From Antilocapra americana (lineage: Eukaryota; Chordata; Mammalia; Artiodactyla; Antilocapridae), in assembly GCA_007570785.1 (NCBI GenBank), contig ML660213.1:1239181-1303180 (forward strand): 64,000 nt of DNA, given 5' to 3'. Shown in pieces: positions 12,001 to 27,000 of this stretch. The position numbers and the translations under genes were made by a program. How positions within the stretch are numbered: the first letter of the stretch is position 1; every line of letters starts with the position of its first letter. The notes beneath the pieces are model-generated. The model was not told where the DNA came from. It made no database searches and worked only from the letters and a program-made list of their open reading frames with translations.

Positions 12001-15000
12001 AGAGACGGTAACTTGTTAATTTCTCATTCTGATCTTTCATTGCCAGTGAAATGTATACAGATTTCTGCGTATTTATTTTGTATCCCATAGCTTTACTGAA
12101 TTATTGATGAGCTCTGGTAGTTTTCTGGTAGCACTTTTGGGGTTTTCTATAACGTGTATAGTATAATATGTCATCTACAAATACAGTTTTACTTCTTTTC
12201 CAGTTTGGATTCTTTTTATTTTTCTTTTGATTGCCGTGGGTAGGACTTACAAAACTATGTTGAATGAAAGTGGTGAAAATGAACATCCTTGTCTTGTTTC
12301 TGACCTTAGAAGAACTACTTTCAGCTTTTCACTGTTGAGAATGTTAGCTGTAGGTTTGTCATATATGATGGTCCACGTTATTATGTGGAGGTAGGCTCTG
12401 TCTAAGCCCACTTTCTGGAATGTGTTTTTTTTTAAATCATCAGTCAATGTTGAATTTTTGTCAAAAGCTTTTTTGCATCTATTGAGATGATCATGCACTT
12501 TCTATTCTTCAGTTTGTTAATGTGGTTTTTTTGCATTGATTGATTTGTGGATATCGAAGAAACCTGCATCCCTGGAATAAACCTCGCTCAGTCATGTTGT
12601 ATGATCCTTTTAATGTCCTGTTGGATTCGGTTTGCTAGGATTTTGTTGAGGATGTTTGTGTCTGTTTTCATTGGTGATGTGCATGTGTGCTCAGTCACTT
12701 CAGTCATGTCTGACTTTGCGACCCTGTGGACGATAGCCCACCAGGCTCCTCTGTTCATGGACTTCTCCAGGCGAGAATACTGGCGTGGGTGACCGTGCCC
12801 TTCTCCAGGGAATCTTCCTGACTCAGGGATCGAACCCAAGTCTCCTGTGTCTTCTGCATTGCAGGTTTACCACTGAGCCCTTGGGGAAGCTTGTTCATTA
12901 GTGATTCAGTTCAGTTCAGTCACTCAGTCATGTCCACTCTTGCTCCATGGACTGCAGCACACCAGGCTTCCTGTTGACTGTCACCAACTCCTGGAGCTTG
13001 CTCAGATTCATGTCCATTTAGTTGGTGATGCCATCCAACCATCTCATCCTCTGTCGTCCCCTTCTCCTCTTGCCTTCAATCTTTCTCAGCATCAGGGTTT
13101 TTCCAAGGAGTCAATTCTTTGTATCAGGTGGCCGAAGAAGTTTCAGCTTCAGCATCAGTTCTTCCATTGAATATTCAGGATTGATTTCCTTTAGGATTGC
13201 CTGGTTTGATCTCCTTGCAGTCCAAGGGACTCTCAAGAGTCTTCTCCAACACCACAGTTCAAAAGCATCAATTCTTTGGCACTCAGCTTTCTTTATAGTC
13301 CAACTCTCACATCCATACGTGACTACTGGAAAAACCATAGCTTTGACCAGACGATCTTTGTTGGCAAAGTGATGTCTCTGCTTTTTAATATGCTGTCTAG
13401 ATTGGTCATAACTTTTCTTCCAAGGATCAAGTGTCTTTTAATTTCATGGCTGCAGTCATTAACTGCAGTGATTCTGGAACCCCAAAAAATAAAGTCTGTC
13501 ACTATTTCCATTGTTTCCACATCTATTTGCTATGAAGTGATGGGACTGGATAACATGACCATAGTTTTCTGAATGTTGAGTTTTAAGCCAACTTTTTCAC
13601 TCTCCTCTTTCACTTTTATCAAGGAGCTCTTTAAATCTTCACTTTCTACCATAAGGGTGGTATCATCTGCATATCTGACGTATTGATATTTCCCCTGGCA
13701 ATCTTGATTCCAGCTTATGCTTCGTCCATCCTGGCATTTTCATGATGTACTCTGCATATAAGTTAAATAAGCAGGGTGACAACATGCAGCCTTGACATGC
13801 TCTTTCCTAATTTGGAACCAGTCTGTTGTTCCATGTCTGGTTCTAATTGTTGCATCTTGACTTGCATATTGATTTCTCAGGAGGCATTTAAGGTGGTCTG
13901 ATATTCCCATCTCTTTAAGAATTTTCCACAATTTGTTGTGATCCACACAGTCAAAGGCTTTGGCATAGTCAATAAAGCAGAAGTAGGTGTTTTTCTGAAA
14001 CTCTCTTGCTTTTTTCTATGATCCAGCAGATGTTGGCAATTTGACCTCTGGTTCCTCTGCCTTTTCTAAATCCAGCTTGAACATCTGGAAGTTCACGGTT
14101 CATGGACTGTTGAAGCCTGGCTTAATCATTAGTGGTACTGGTCTGTAATTTTCTTTTTGTGTGTTACTTTTGTCTGGTTTTGGTATTAGGGTGGTGGTGG
14201 CCCCATAGAATGTGCTTGTGAGTGTTCCTTCCTCTGCAGTTTTTGGGAATTATTTCAGACAGATCGGTAATAACTTTTCTCTAAATGTTTGATAGAATTT
14301 ACCTCTGAAGCCATCTGGTCCTGGACTTTTGTTTGTTGGATGTTTTTAAATTTCACTTTCAGTGTTTGTGATTGGTCTGTTCATATTTTTTCATTTCTTT
14401 CTGGTTCAGCCTTGGAAGGTGGTGCCTTTTCTAAAAACTTAAACGTTTCTTCTAGGTGTTTTATTGGCATATAGTTGCTTCTAGTAGTTCGTTATCCTTT
14501 GTATTTCTGTGCTGTCCTTGTAACATTTTCATTTCTCATTTTATCCATTTGAGTCCTCTTTTTTGCTTGAGGAGTCTGGCTAAAGGTTTATCAATTTTAT
14601 CTTCTCAAAGAATCAGCTGTTAGTTTCATTGATCTTTTCTATTGTTTTGTCTCCGTTTCATTCATTACTGCTGATGTTTATGATTTCTTTTCTTCCAGTA
14701 AGTTTGGGTTTGGTTTTCTTCTTTTTTTAGTTGTTTAGGTGTAAGGTTATGGTGTTTATTTGAGATTTTTCTTGTTTTCTGAGGTAAGATTGTATTGCTG
14801 TAAACTTCACTCTTAAAGTGCTTTCACTGTGTCCTGTAGGTTTCAGATTGTTGTGTTTTTGTTTGTTTCTAGGTAGGTTTTGATTTCTTCTTTTATTTCT
14901 TCAGTGATCCGTATAGCCTCCATTTTCTTTAAAAAAAAGCTTTTTGTTTGTAATTAATTTCTAATCTCATAGCATTGGCCAAAATGATGCTTGATAGGAT

Positions 15001-18000
15001 TTAAATTTTCTTAAATTTACCAAAGCTTTCTTTATGACCTGCATGTGATCTGTCCTAGAGAATCTTTTGTGTGCACTTGAGAAAAATGTGTATTCTGCTG
15101 CTTTTGGATGGAGTGTTTTATGAATATCTTTTTAAGAACATCTAGTCTAATGATCTAATGTGTCATGTAAGACCTGTGTTTCCTTACTAATTTTCTGTCT
15201 GATGACCTACCTGTCCATTGATACAGTTGGAGTGGTAAAGTTTTCCTATTACTGTGTTAATGTTAATTTCTCCTTTCATAGCTGTTAACATTTGCTTTGT
15301 TTGAGTTGCTCCTATGTCGGGTGCATATATATTTATACTTGTTGTGTCTTCTTGGTTTGATCCTTTGTTCATTATGTAGGGTCCTTCTTTGTCTCTTGTA
15401 GCAGACTTCATTTTAGTCTATTTAGTCTGATATGAGTATTACTACTGCAGCTTTCTTTTGATTGCCATTTTCTTTGAAAACCCTTTTCCATCTCACTTGC
15501 AGTCTGTTTGTGCCCCTGGATACGAAGTGGACCTCTTATAAACAGCACGTGCATATAGAGGTCTTTTTTTTTTTTAATCCATTCTGCCAAGTCTATTGAA
15601 GCATTTATTCTATTTACATTTAAGGTAATTATTTGTACATATGTTTTTATTGGGCTTTCTTGGTGGCTCAGTGATAAAGAATCTGCCTGCCAGTGCAGGA
15701 GACATGGGTACGATCCCCGAATCAGGAAGATACCCTGGGGAAGGGCATGGCAACCCACTCCAGAATTCCTGCCTGGGAAATCTCATGGACAGAGGAGCCT
15801 GGCAGGCTATAGGCCATGGGGTCGCAGAAGATTCGGACATGGCTTAGTGTTTAATAACATGTTGGACAGTAATAACATGCTCTTATTGTCATTTTAGAAT
15901 CTCATGTTCTTTTGACATAGTTGTCATACTATCAGTTCAGTCGCTCAGTTGTGTCTGACTCTTTGTAACCATGCTTACAGTATATTTACAGTAAGTTTCA
16001 AAAATTTGAGAGCATGTACCCTCCACTATATCTTTAATGATCTTAATTTGAAAGTTAACCATATTCTTTGCATAGCTGTCATGATTTCATAGCTGTTTCG
16101 TTATGCAGGAATAAAGAGATGGGTTGTTGGAATATCAGAGCTTGTTCTGTGTTGTTTTACATATTTAAAATCGTGTATTTACATGTATGGAAAAATGTAG
16201 AGTAAATATTGCTTCTTCTTTGTACTTAATTTTAGCTTAAAAAGAAGCAAATTCACATATTTCATTGAGTTAAATTATGTAATTGTTGTAAATAATCACT
16301 CTTAAATATGCTCTCCTGATTCTTTTACTTTTGTCATCTTTTTGTTTTATAATGCCCTAATTTCTCTAGAGTAAAATGACTTAGAAGTACAGTTTTTGTA
16401 AAAGATTAGATCATATTTAATTTTATTATTTATATTACTCAGTGGTCATAAGATTACATCATTCACCTCATTAAATCAGCACAGCATCCCTTTTTTGAAG
16501 AATGTGTGAGCCTAGTATATGTCTGCATGCATGTCTTGGCATATTGTCTTTATTCTTGAAGTGCTGGCAATCCCTGCTTTGTGTCCAATTTGCCAGTCCT
16601 TAAGAGCATCTGGCTTTAATTTCTCAGTGTTTTGTCAGTTTTTAGGATTTATTGGATAATTGTTTTGGTTTTTGTATTTTGACACATGAATCCCATCTGG
16701 TGGCTGAAGTGGGTAATTACAGATCATATGTTGCCTAGGAAGACCATGTTACATTTTTCTATATATTGCCTTTAAGTTTAAGGAAATTATTAATTCTTGA
16801 ATTAATAAGATTGGATTGCATATTTTTGTGAATTATAGTTGTATTTGGCATACATTTTAAACAAAAATAAAGCTAAAGTGTTTCTATTTAGGTTGTTCAG
16901 GTGATCATCATTTATGAATACTTGTTTGATTTTTGTTGTTAATATGTCAGGCAATAGTATTTAAAGGAGCACTTATTCATATTTATTGTCTTTAGGTAAG
17001 GCAGAGAGATTCTTTACAATTTTGTTTGCGCCACTTGTTTTGTGTAATTTTAAAAATAAATATTCCATTGTTAAAGTTCAGGTCATTTATCGTCATGATT
17101 GTTTAACTGTGTAGGTTTTAAATGTTTGAAGGCTTACTGTGTAACCCCACAGAATAATGCATGTCTAAAAGACTTCAGTTTAGTTAGGACAGCAAAAATA
17201 ATTTAAAATTTACAAATATGTTTGTCAACAGTTATATATTAGAGCATCTTTATTCAGTCAACTAAATCTAAATCATGATAAGAAACCTTTACTTATGGAG
17301 AAGAAATGGGCTCATGAGATTTTTTTTCATTTTGTGTGAAGCCTTTAAAATCCAGTCCTCAGTGAGTGGTTTCCAAAGGTCACATTTCATTTGATCATGC
17401 CATTGTGTCATATACGAGGTCATTCCCTTATCTTAGTTTGTCTTAATAGACTGTCATATGAAGTATCAAAAAATGATCGATCCTCAGTTAATCATAGTAA
17501 CTTAATAACTCATTAGTAACTGATAGAAACATTAATTCTCCTGAAACTGATTTTTGTTGACTATTTCTATTCACAAATAATGACAAAGTACCACTTTTTG
17601 TGTAAAATGTAAAAAGATACTACCATTTTTTTTAAAGTTCCTAAGTCTTTATAGTTTGGAGAACTTTGCTAACTTACTCTTTGGAGGGGTATAGACCTCT
17701 AGTCTCTTTTTAGGCGGCTCATGTTTACTTTATTTTCTCGTTAGTCTGTAGTTTGTGTTCTCTTCGCTAGGTGCTGCTGAGTCTTACTAATGTGTCTGTT
17801 TATGCTCAACAGAATCAAAGAATCGTCAGGATGGCAGCAAGTGTTTACAAGCCCACATTTGGACTGGACTATTGAACGAGTAGCTTTGAATGCAAAAGTG
17901 GTCGGGGGTCCACACGGAGACAAGGACAAAATGGTGGCTGTTGCCTCAGAGAGTAGCATCATCTTATGGAGTGTCCAAGATGGAGGAAGTGGAAGCGAAA

Positions 18001-21000
18001 TTGGTGGGAAAATGTTGTGTATGCTGTTGCATATAGTATTCTGACGTTTAAGAGGGATTGCCCATAAAGATCAAAACTAACTTGGACTAGTTATTAGTTA
18101 GAGCTGGTGCATCTTCTGTTCAGTGTCCAGTAACAGTAAGACTGCTCAGTGTGAGAGGAATGATCTGGTAAAGAGGCAAAAAAACCCGACTTGACTGCTC
18201 TGTAAGAATGTGCCCTTCCTGAATCCTATTTAGTGGTGGCTGCATTCTTTCCACCTCTTTCATACCACCGGGCTGAAGATGGGGTAAATAACTTTCTTTG
18301 TCCTCCCCACTTGTTGCTTCTAGACTGGAAGTTCTCAAGCTTTTCAATCTCTTCTAAATCTACTTTACTTTCTTAAGTCATTCAGGGCCATTAGTTGTTT
18401 TTGTTTGTATAGGTTATATCTGTTGATATTTACCATAATAGGAGTTAATACTGAAATTCTGATAACTTAAAAAATAACAGTAAAAACCCATTACATTAAC
18501 ATGAATAATTTTAGTAAAAAATGACTCTGTCTTCAAAATGGGAAGAGTGGCAGTGGTTTACCGTTTTCTAAACCTCTTTTATGTTTAATTGAATTCTGAT
18601 ACCTATTTCTGCATTTAGTCTCCTGTGATTTGTTATTCTGGTTGAACTTTGTGAAGAGTTTGGCTTCACACAGATACATAGTTGGGAAAAGCTTTTTAAT
18701 ATAGTCTTTTTAGATAATTGTGGATATTGTTTGCTCCTGTCCCCAAATTTTGAAATCATATTGATGAACTCTGTTCGTATACATCATATTCTGTTAAGTT
18801 AAAATCCGTCTGTTTTGTACTTTGGATGGGTCTTTTTGTCCTTATATAATTTTGTATAACATCATGCATTGGTCATTTGTTAAATGTTGGTTTACTGAGT
18901 CATGTAAAATCTTTGAAATGTCGATACCTTTCATTGTACAGTACATTTAAAAAAATCACGTTTATTACTATGACCACTGATCACATCTGTGAACTCCAAT
19001 ATGTTAGGAAGTTTTCATACCTACTGTGGCAGAAAACATTTTCCAGATTTCTGATTTTCACTTGAAGCATTGAGCTTGTATCACTGAAATAACAGATTTG
19101 CTCTGTTCACTTTTGGGGGGAAGTCTACCAGATACCCCAAACTGAATTACCTTAGTTGTAAGTCATTCTGCCCTGGGGGGAAGTCTACCAGATACCCCAA
19201 ACTGAATTACCTTAGTTGTAAGTCATTCTGCCCAGGAAAAGTGATCCTTTGTGAAAGGAGCAGCTGGTTTCCTCTCAGCTCCAGCAGCTGGGAAGGTGCT
19301 TCTCGACACAGAGGACTTGGTCATACAGAATATTAAGACATACCCTCGAAACGGAGACTTAGTCAGTAAAAATTCTTACACAGATTGCTTCATCTAGGAG
19401 ATTCTTAAGTTAAACTGTTTTCTTTTCTTGAAAATGTGGCAGAGAAGAATTTACTCACTACCAGTTATGTTTACTTCCACTCCTTTGATTCATGCTAAGG
19501 TGTGTGCTGGTTTTACACAACATTGCTTTGCACCGTTAGTGCAAAGATCAACACAGATGTTCTAGGATAAAGCATGAGATTCATAAGTTTTCAACACTTT
19601 GACTATTTTAACACCGTGTGTATTTGTAATCAAATGTTCATATAAAAGATCTTTAATGATTGGTTGAGGCTGATTCTAGATGAAGAGAAACAGAACAGGA
19701 GGTGCAGCTACATCTGTGTATTTGTGAGACAGAAGTGCAGTTCTGCAGACACGGTACTCTCTGCGCCAGTCTTTAATTTGAGGATTGACTGTGTCATTGA
19801 AAAGGGCCAGCACTGTGGTTTCCTTTACGGAAATTGATCTTGCAGGCATTTAGCATCGCCGTCTGTCCAGGCTTTCCTAGTCTCCCAGCGATGGTGTGCC
19901 CTCCTCTCGCTAGAGCAGTGCCATACCCTGCCAGGGAAGATGGTGGCTTTTTCATTTCTAGTTTGAAGTTCTGTAACAGTTTATGGCTTTTCGGAAGTTT
20001 TTCCTGTCTTCATTTAAAATATTTCTTTTAACTCTCCAGTATTTTGTCTGAAAGAACCCGCAACTGGCTTTATAATACTGTTCAAAAAGGTTTTGTTGCT
20101 TAGGCACAATAAGGCAAGTTATTAACATCTATAAATTGGGGGGAAAGTTGTTACTTAAAATTTTTATATGCAGTTTTGCCCAGTTTCTTGAGAGTCCTTT
20201 CTGCCATGAATCAAAGAACTCTGCTAGGTCATATTTATCTTTGTCAGCTCTGTTGGATTTATATGGATTGAGCAGGCAAGTTACGTACAATAAACATGTA
20301 TTAAAAATAAATTTATTTCAGAGTAAAATATTTAATAGTTGTAGGTAAAATTTAAAAACGTAGAAAGATTCTTATAACATTCTAAAAACTAACATTGCAG
20401 AATAGCAAAGTGTACCTTTTTCTTGTGTTTCTTTGTAGGCTCAAGGAAAACTCGTATTCTAAAATAATTACAGCAGTTATAACTGAAGATAGCTATTAAA
20501 GACAGTGGAAATATTTAGGCCAAATTAAGTTAGTCTTGGGAAACTTAATTGTACCCCCAGCCTGCCACCATAAACCACTCTAGAAAGCAGAATACATGCG
20601 CAGGTGCTGTTGCCTAAATGGTGACCTCATGTCATGTAGCCTCTGGAAAACTCCTTGTCTGTACATTCTTGAGATAATGAGAGGTTTTCATTTTTAAAAG
20701 CAATGAAAATAGTCTTGACTTCAGACTTCCGGAGGGCTTCCACAGACCCACGAGGATTCCCAGACCATGCTTGGGGAATCATTGTTCTAGACCGTTTCTC
20801 TTCCCTTCTCTCTCGGTACCCCATCCTCCCCATCTTCCCCATCCCCCCAGCACACACCTGCCCAGATTTTGAATTTCATTCCATCTAGACTTAGACTCGA
20901 TGTATGCTCAGCTGCCCTTTGGGTTGCTACCCTTCATTCCTTTGGAATTACTAACTCTGATTTTCTAACTCAATGGTTCTTTGACTCTGCTGGGATCTTC

Positions 21001-24000
21001 ACTCATTATTTCCCGTTTCATCAGGCTTGGATTCTGTGTTTTCAGCCACTCTAGCACAGAGCCTCAATTTTCTTCAATCTCTCCCTTTGCCTTCCCTACT
21101 TGAAGAAACCACAGCCCAGGCCAAAGGGGCATTTCTCTCCTAAATAGCAAAGTATAGTGCGGAGAAAGAAATGTGTGCGCACCAGAACAGGAGTCTTGAC
21201 TTTTGACTTCTCTCTGGTGGACTTTAAAGGCTACCCAGATATCCTACCACATTATCCTTATCTGATCTTGTTCCTCTGTCTTCCTTGTCTCCTCTTCATG
21301 ATTTGAAGTTGCTCTAATTGTGCCCCTAAGCACTGTATAAAACTGCTCCTGTTAGTGTCATGGGTGGATCTGTACTCTGCTAAATCCTAGGATCCAGTTC
21401 ATAATCTTCATCTAATTAGAACTGTCATTTGATATGGTTGATTACTATCTTCCTTTTGAAGACTTTCTTCCTTTGGCTTCTGGAACACTTCATTATCTTG
21501 ATTTTTATCCTCACTCCTTGTTTTTTCTCAGTTCCTTTTGATAGTTCTTCCTTATTTGCCTAATTTCAAAATGTTGGCATGCCCCAGGGCTTAGTTCTTC
21601 ATTCCTCTGTATCTGTATCTGTTCCTTAAGATATTCCCAGGTTCAGTGATTGCTAGAAGGACCCAGAAGACTCAGCACATACATACTTGGAGCTGTGGTG
21701 TCTTAGAGTGAAAGAATGCAAAGCAAAATTGACAAGAGAAAAAACTCATGGTGGCATCTGGTCCCATCACTTCATGGCAGATAGAGGGAGGAGTTCAGTG
21801 GAAACCAGGTACAAGCTTTCAAGAGTTTCCTTCCAATGGTATTCGCTTAAAAATTCCCCTAGCAGTGAATTGTGACTAACTTGTGAGATGTCTCAGGGAA
21901 GCTCATTAGAGACTTTGTACCCAAGTTTATTACTAGAGGCTAGTCACTGAAGTACCCTCTGCCTAGCCTGTACCAAGACTCCAGATTTTTGAAAGGAAAG
22001 CAGATATTTAGCAGAAAAACCCCATTGTTTATATAGCCGTTTAGGCTTTTTGTCAGCATGGACTAGATTTCTTTTGTCTGTAATTTCATATGAGTGAAAT
22101 TATGTAGTATGTCTTCTTTTGGGTCTGGCTTCTTTCATTCAACATAATGCTTCTGAGATTCATCCGTGTTGTTGAGTGTTTTAGTGGTGCATCCCTTTTT
22201 ATTGCTGAGTAGTATTCCATTGAATTAATATTGATTTGTTTATTTATTCGTCTATTGATAGACATTTGGTTTACTGTCAATTTTGGGGTGTTAGGAATAA
22301 AGCTACCTTAAACATTTAAGTAGAACTCTTTTTATGGACATTTTTAAAATTAAATATTCTAGGTGTGGAATTTCCAGGATGTATGAAAAGTGTATGCTTA
22401 ATGTTATGAGAAAATGTACAACTGTTTTGCACGTGGTTAAATCATTTTATATTTGTGCTAGCAGTATATAAGAGTTATGATTGCTCCACACCCTTTCCAA
22501 CACTTTTTTATTGTCTTAATTTGAGCCATTCTAGTGGATATACAGTGATTTTAATGTTGGGTTTAATTGCGTTTCCCTAATGACTAATGGTATTAAACAT
22601 CTTTTCATGTCCTTATTGACTATTTGTACTATTTTTTTTTTTGAGACATATCTTTTAAAAATCATTACCCTCTTTTTATGAGATTGTAATCCTCTTGCTG
22701 ATTTGTAATAGGTCTGTGTGTAGATTAGATTAGTGGTGTGCAACCAGGGATGGTGTCCCTCAGGGGCCCGTGGGAATGTCTGGAGACATTTTTGGTTGAC
22801 ACCATTGAGGGAGGACTCTTCTGTCTTCCTTTCCCACTTCCCCTCACCCATTTCTCTTTGCCTATTATCCCTCCCTCATTCCCTCTTCTCTCTTCCTCTT
22901 TTTGAGATTCAGTTTCATGTTAGGCTGCTTTATATTTGCCTAGAGGCCATTGGAGCACTAGTTTTTTTCTAGTTTCTTTTCTCCCCATTTTTCAGTTTAG
23001 ATCAGTATCTTACTGTCTTTTGCCACTTTGCTGTGGTATTCATTTAATCTGTAGTGGAGCCCATATGATAAGTCTTTTATTTGAAATGTTGGCCTTTTCA
23101 GCTCTAAGATTGCCTTTTAAAATTTGTATTTTAGTTTATTTCTCTGCTGAGATTTTTCTGGTCTGTTCGCTCACTATGTCCTGTTTTTTTAATTAAACTC
23201 AACATATCCATTATAGCTGTTTTACTAGTTTTTGTCTGCTAAATCTATTATCTGAGTCATCTGATATATTTTGAGTTACATTTTCCTGCCTTTTCGCATG
23301 TCGAGGAACTTGTGATGTATGTTGGGCATTGCATGATCCATTATGTAGGGAGTATGGAGTAATGGTGCTGTCGTCTTTTAACATGTAGGCTTTGTTCCAA
23401 CAGGCAGTTAAGTTACCAGAGAATGTTTATTCTGCTAGGCTTGTTGTTTGTTTGCTTTGTTAAGGACAGGTAGCCTTTCTCAGCTTCATCTTTTATTTTA
23501 GGGCATGGCTCCTACTCAGAGTGTGTTAAGTATTGTCATTTTGGAATCTTAACAGAATGCCTGAAGAGTGAAAGACTCTTCACACTTACTGAGCTGGAAC
23601 TACTGAATTCACCCACAAGTGACCTCTGTTATCTGCACTCAGTGCCCAGGTCTGCTGCAGCCCCTCTTTTTTATTCCTTGTGGATTATCAGGCCAGCCCA
23701 GGTGCAGCCTGGCCTCAGCCAAGGCATAGGGAAACCCCTCTAAAATTCTGTGCCATCCCCACACCCACACTAGTGCTTTTCCCTTCTTTTTTATATCTTA
23801 TTCATAAATTCTAGCTTCCTCAACAGCTCTGGCCTCTGATCTCAGCTTTCTCAGTTGAGAAAAACCATCACTTGGTTTTCCCTCGAGTTTCACCTCCCTG
23901 TTGTCAGGAAGGCTTATACAGAAAGCCAGTTTGATCATGGGGCTTATCTTGTGTATTTACTGGCTTTCAAGTCTCCTGCTGCCTGTTGTCCAATGTCTAA

Positions 24001-27000
24001 AAACAGTTGTCTCGTGTATTTTGGCCAGTCTTTTGTTATTGTTGTTTATAGTGAGAAATAGTCTGATGTCATATATCCATCATGACTGGTAGTGAAAGTC
24101 TGCCCTAAAACTTCAGGGAAAAAGCTTAAAATATTATGAAATTATAGTATACTTGTAATTATATAGAAAGGAGATCAATTGTGATTTTTGTTTGTTTTTC
24201 CAAGTTGCCACTTGTAACATGCCAATAAGTGAAGATTTTATGCCATGCTTCCCCCCCCAAAAGGCTGACTTGCTAGCTACTTACTGAGATATAATACATA
24301 GCAATTTGTTTACACCGTGTAAAAGAGATCATTTGTTGTTATAAATATTCTTCAGAACTTGACAAAACCATCCAAAGAAAATTTGAGAGCTAGTGTATCC
24401 GTGATAGAGCTCCCTTATAAGGGCTGAATTCCTTCATTATAACTTATATCAGACAGTACTGCTGGATTGCTGCTATAAGCAGTGTTTTACCGGGAGGCTC
24501 CCTCACGACAGGAATTTGTCATTATTTACAGTGTCTTCTTTGTGGATAGTGGTCAGGATTGTTGAGTCTAAGCAAGGGTCAGGGGTGACCCTTTAAATTT
24601 CTTGAGATAGTTCAGAATGTCTTCCTTGATTTCCCAGAATCTCACTCTTCTCTCAAGCAATCTAGTGTTTGTTAGTTTTCCTGTTTTTATTTCTACCTTT
24701 CACATACCTATTATTTCAACATGTTCTAAAAAATTGTCTAGCATCAAAATTAAAATAACTAATACATGAGAATCCCTGAAATTGCATGAGAAATGATTAC
24801 ACTGTGCTTTGAAGTGGCAAGTTTATCTCGCAACCAGTTTTGATGAAAGAGCTTAGCTTTGATTTGCAGGCTTTGTTTTATTTTGCTCTGGTTTTTCTGG
24901 TTGACAGGTTAGGCTGAGGTTATCTATTCATGTGTATAAGTATGTATTTATAAGTACATAAAAGTTAAGATGCGTATATGGAAGACATTCCTGGCCATAC
25001 TTTCCAGATTTGTTTTTCATTTTTGTCAAGTTTATATCATTTTTATTCCTTGCAAGGTGCCTGACTTTTTCAAGATTGGTTGAGAATTTTCAAGGTGTTG
25101 TTTATTGCCACTGGCCTGGTCTCATATGGAGTACAGTTCTGAACAGAAAGAGAAATACCCCTCATTGATAGAAAATTCAGAAGAAATCAGTTACTTTTTC
25201 TGGCTTATGCTTTTAACACATTGCAGTTACATTTAATTGTTTTGTTTCTTCTCATGAGTTCTTCAAAGCCTTGTGAATCCTTGTTTTTCTCAACTAGATG
25301 CTGAGAAAATTATTCTTGCTGTCACATATTAGTTACCTTTTTAAAAATAAAAAAAAAAAATCTGATACCTGAAACAGCTAAAGATCCACATAAAACAGTA
25401 TTCTATAATGAGACTTATTTAGACTTATTCTATAATGAGACTTATGGTTAGATAAAAAGACACTTTTCATAAGATGCTTTTCAAATAATTAAGATAATAC
25501 TACTTAAATGTCAAAATTGGATTATAACATTTTTAAGGTGAAAGTGAGCCTTGAGACATTGAGCATAGACCCTGTTTTATCGATCAGATAAGTAACCCGA
25601 TAAGTAGCAAAGGTATTTTCAGAGCTAGGATTCTAATACATAATCTTCCGGACTGCAGGTGTGTGCGCAGCTGTGCAGGGGCACACATAGGAGGCCAAGG
25701 TTAGCGGGGCAGTTGTGGCTCTTTTGCTATTAATATGAGCTCTCCTTACAAGGTCCTTCCTCACCTGTATCTCCTCTTGCCCTTTCTCAGATTCCCTGGG
25801 CTTACCCATTCCAAATCCCCCGGTTTGAGGAACTTGTTTTCACCTTTTTAAAAACCCAACTCAGAGGGTTTCATTTCTAAGAAATATTCTGAAAACTCTG
25901 CCTACGCTCTTATTCTTCTGGTTATTACTGTGTGCATCCTTTAGTTGCATTATGTTATAATTGGTTATTTTTTTTCCTCTTTTAAATCACAAGTACCTAG
26001 TAAGGTATTATTTTCCCATATTTATTTGCTTTATATTGAAGTCTAGTTGGTTTACAGTATTGTGCTAGCTTCAGTTGTACAGCAGAGTAATTCGGAGATA
26101 GATAATATGTATATATTCTTTTTAAAATATTTTTGGCTGTGCTGGGTCTTTCTTGCTGCATGAGGGCTTTCTCTAGCTACAGTGAGCAGGGGCTGCATTT
26201 TCTTGTGATGTGTGGGCTTCTCATTTTTGGTGGCTTCTCTTGTTGCAGAGCGTAGGCTCTAGGGCGGTTGGGCTCAGTAGTTGTGGTGCCTGGGTTTAGT
26301 TGCTCCACGGCATGTGGAATCCTCCTGGACCAGTGATCCTGCCTGTATCCCCTGCACTGGCAGGTGGATTCTTAACCACTGACCAGTGTGGCAGTCCTGT
26401 CTCTTTATTTTTTTGTTTTTGATTTTCCATTATAGATTACTGCCAAGATATGGAATATAGTTCCTTGTGCTATACAGTAAATCCTTGTTGTTTATCCATC
26501 AGTTCATGTATTTTCATCCCATGGCCTACTATAGTAGTGTCTTTGGAGTGAATTGAAATCTGCAATATTGGCAAGTTTAAGATAAGCTCTGATAAAGGCC
26601 TGAATGTTTACTTTAAACACAGCATGACTACTTGCTGTTTCGTTTTTCTTGTTTGCTTATTTTCAGATTTCTAGATACATTGTGGATAGTTGGGTTACCA
26701 GGTCTTCAGATCATATTCTCAAATATCGGGTCTGTGAGTAGGCTGCAGCTAAAGCTTCTATGGATTTTATATAAGGGCAGTGGGTTTTCTCATTTTGTGG
26801 GTCTAGCATGAATCCCGGGATCCTTGCTATTTTATTATGTTCACTTTAAATCTACACAGTTTTTTGATGGTCAGCTATGGTTTTTCCAGTAGTCATGCCC
26901 GGATGTGAGAGCTGGGCAATAAAAAAGGCTGAGTGCCGAAGAATTGATGCCTTTGAGCTGTGGTGCTGGAGAAGACTCTTGAGAGTTTCTTGTACTGCAA

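Noticed and set aside
20710..20795. Possible MER5-like element end
   Set aside because: Only a short stretch near the end resembles the family; too weak to annotate.
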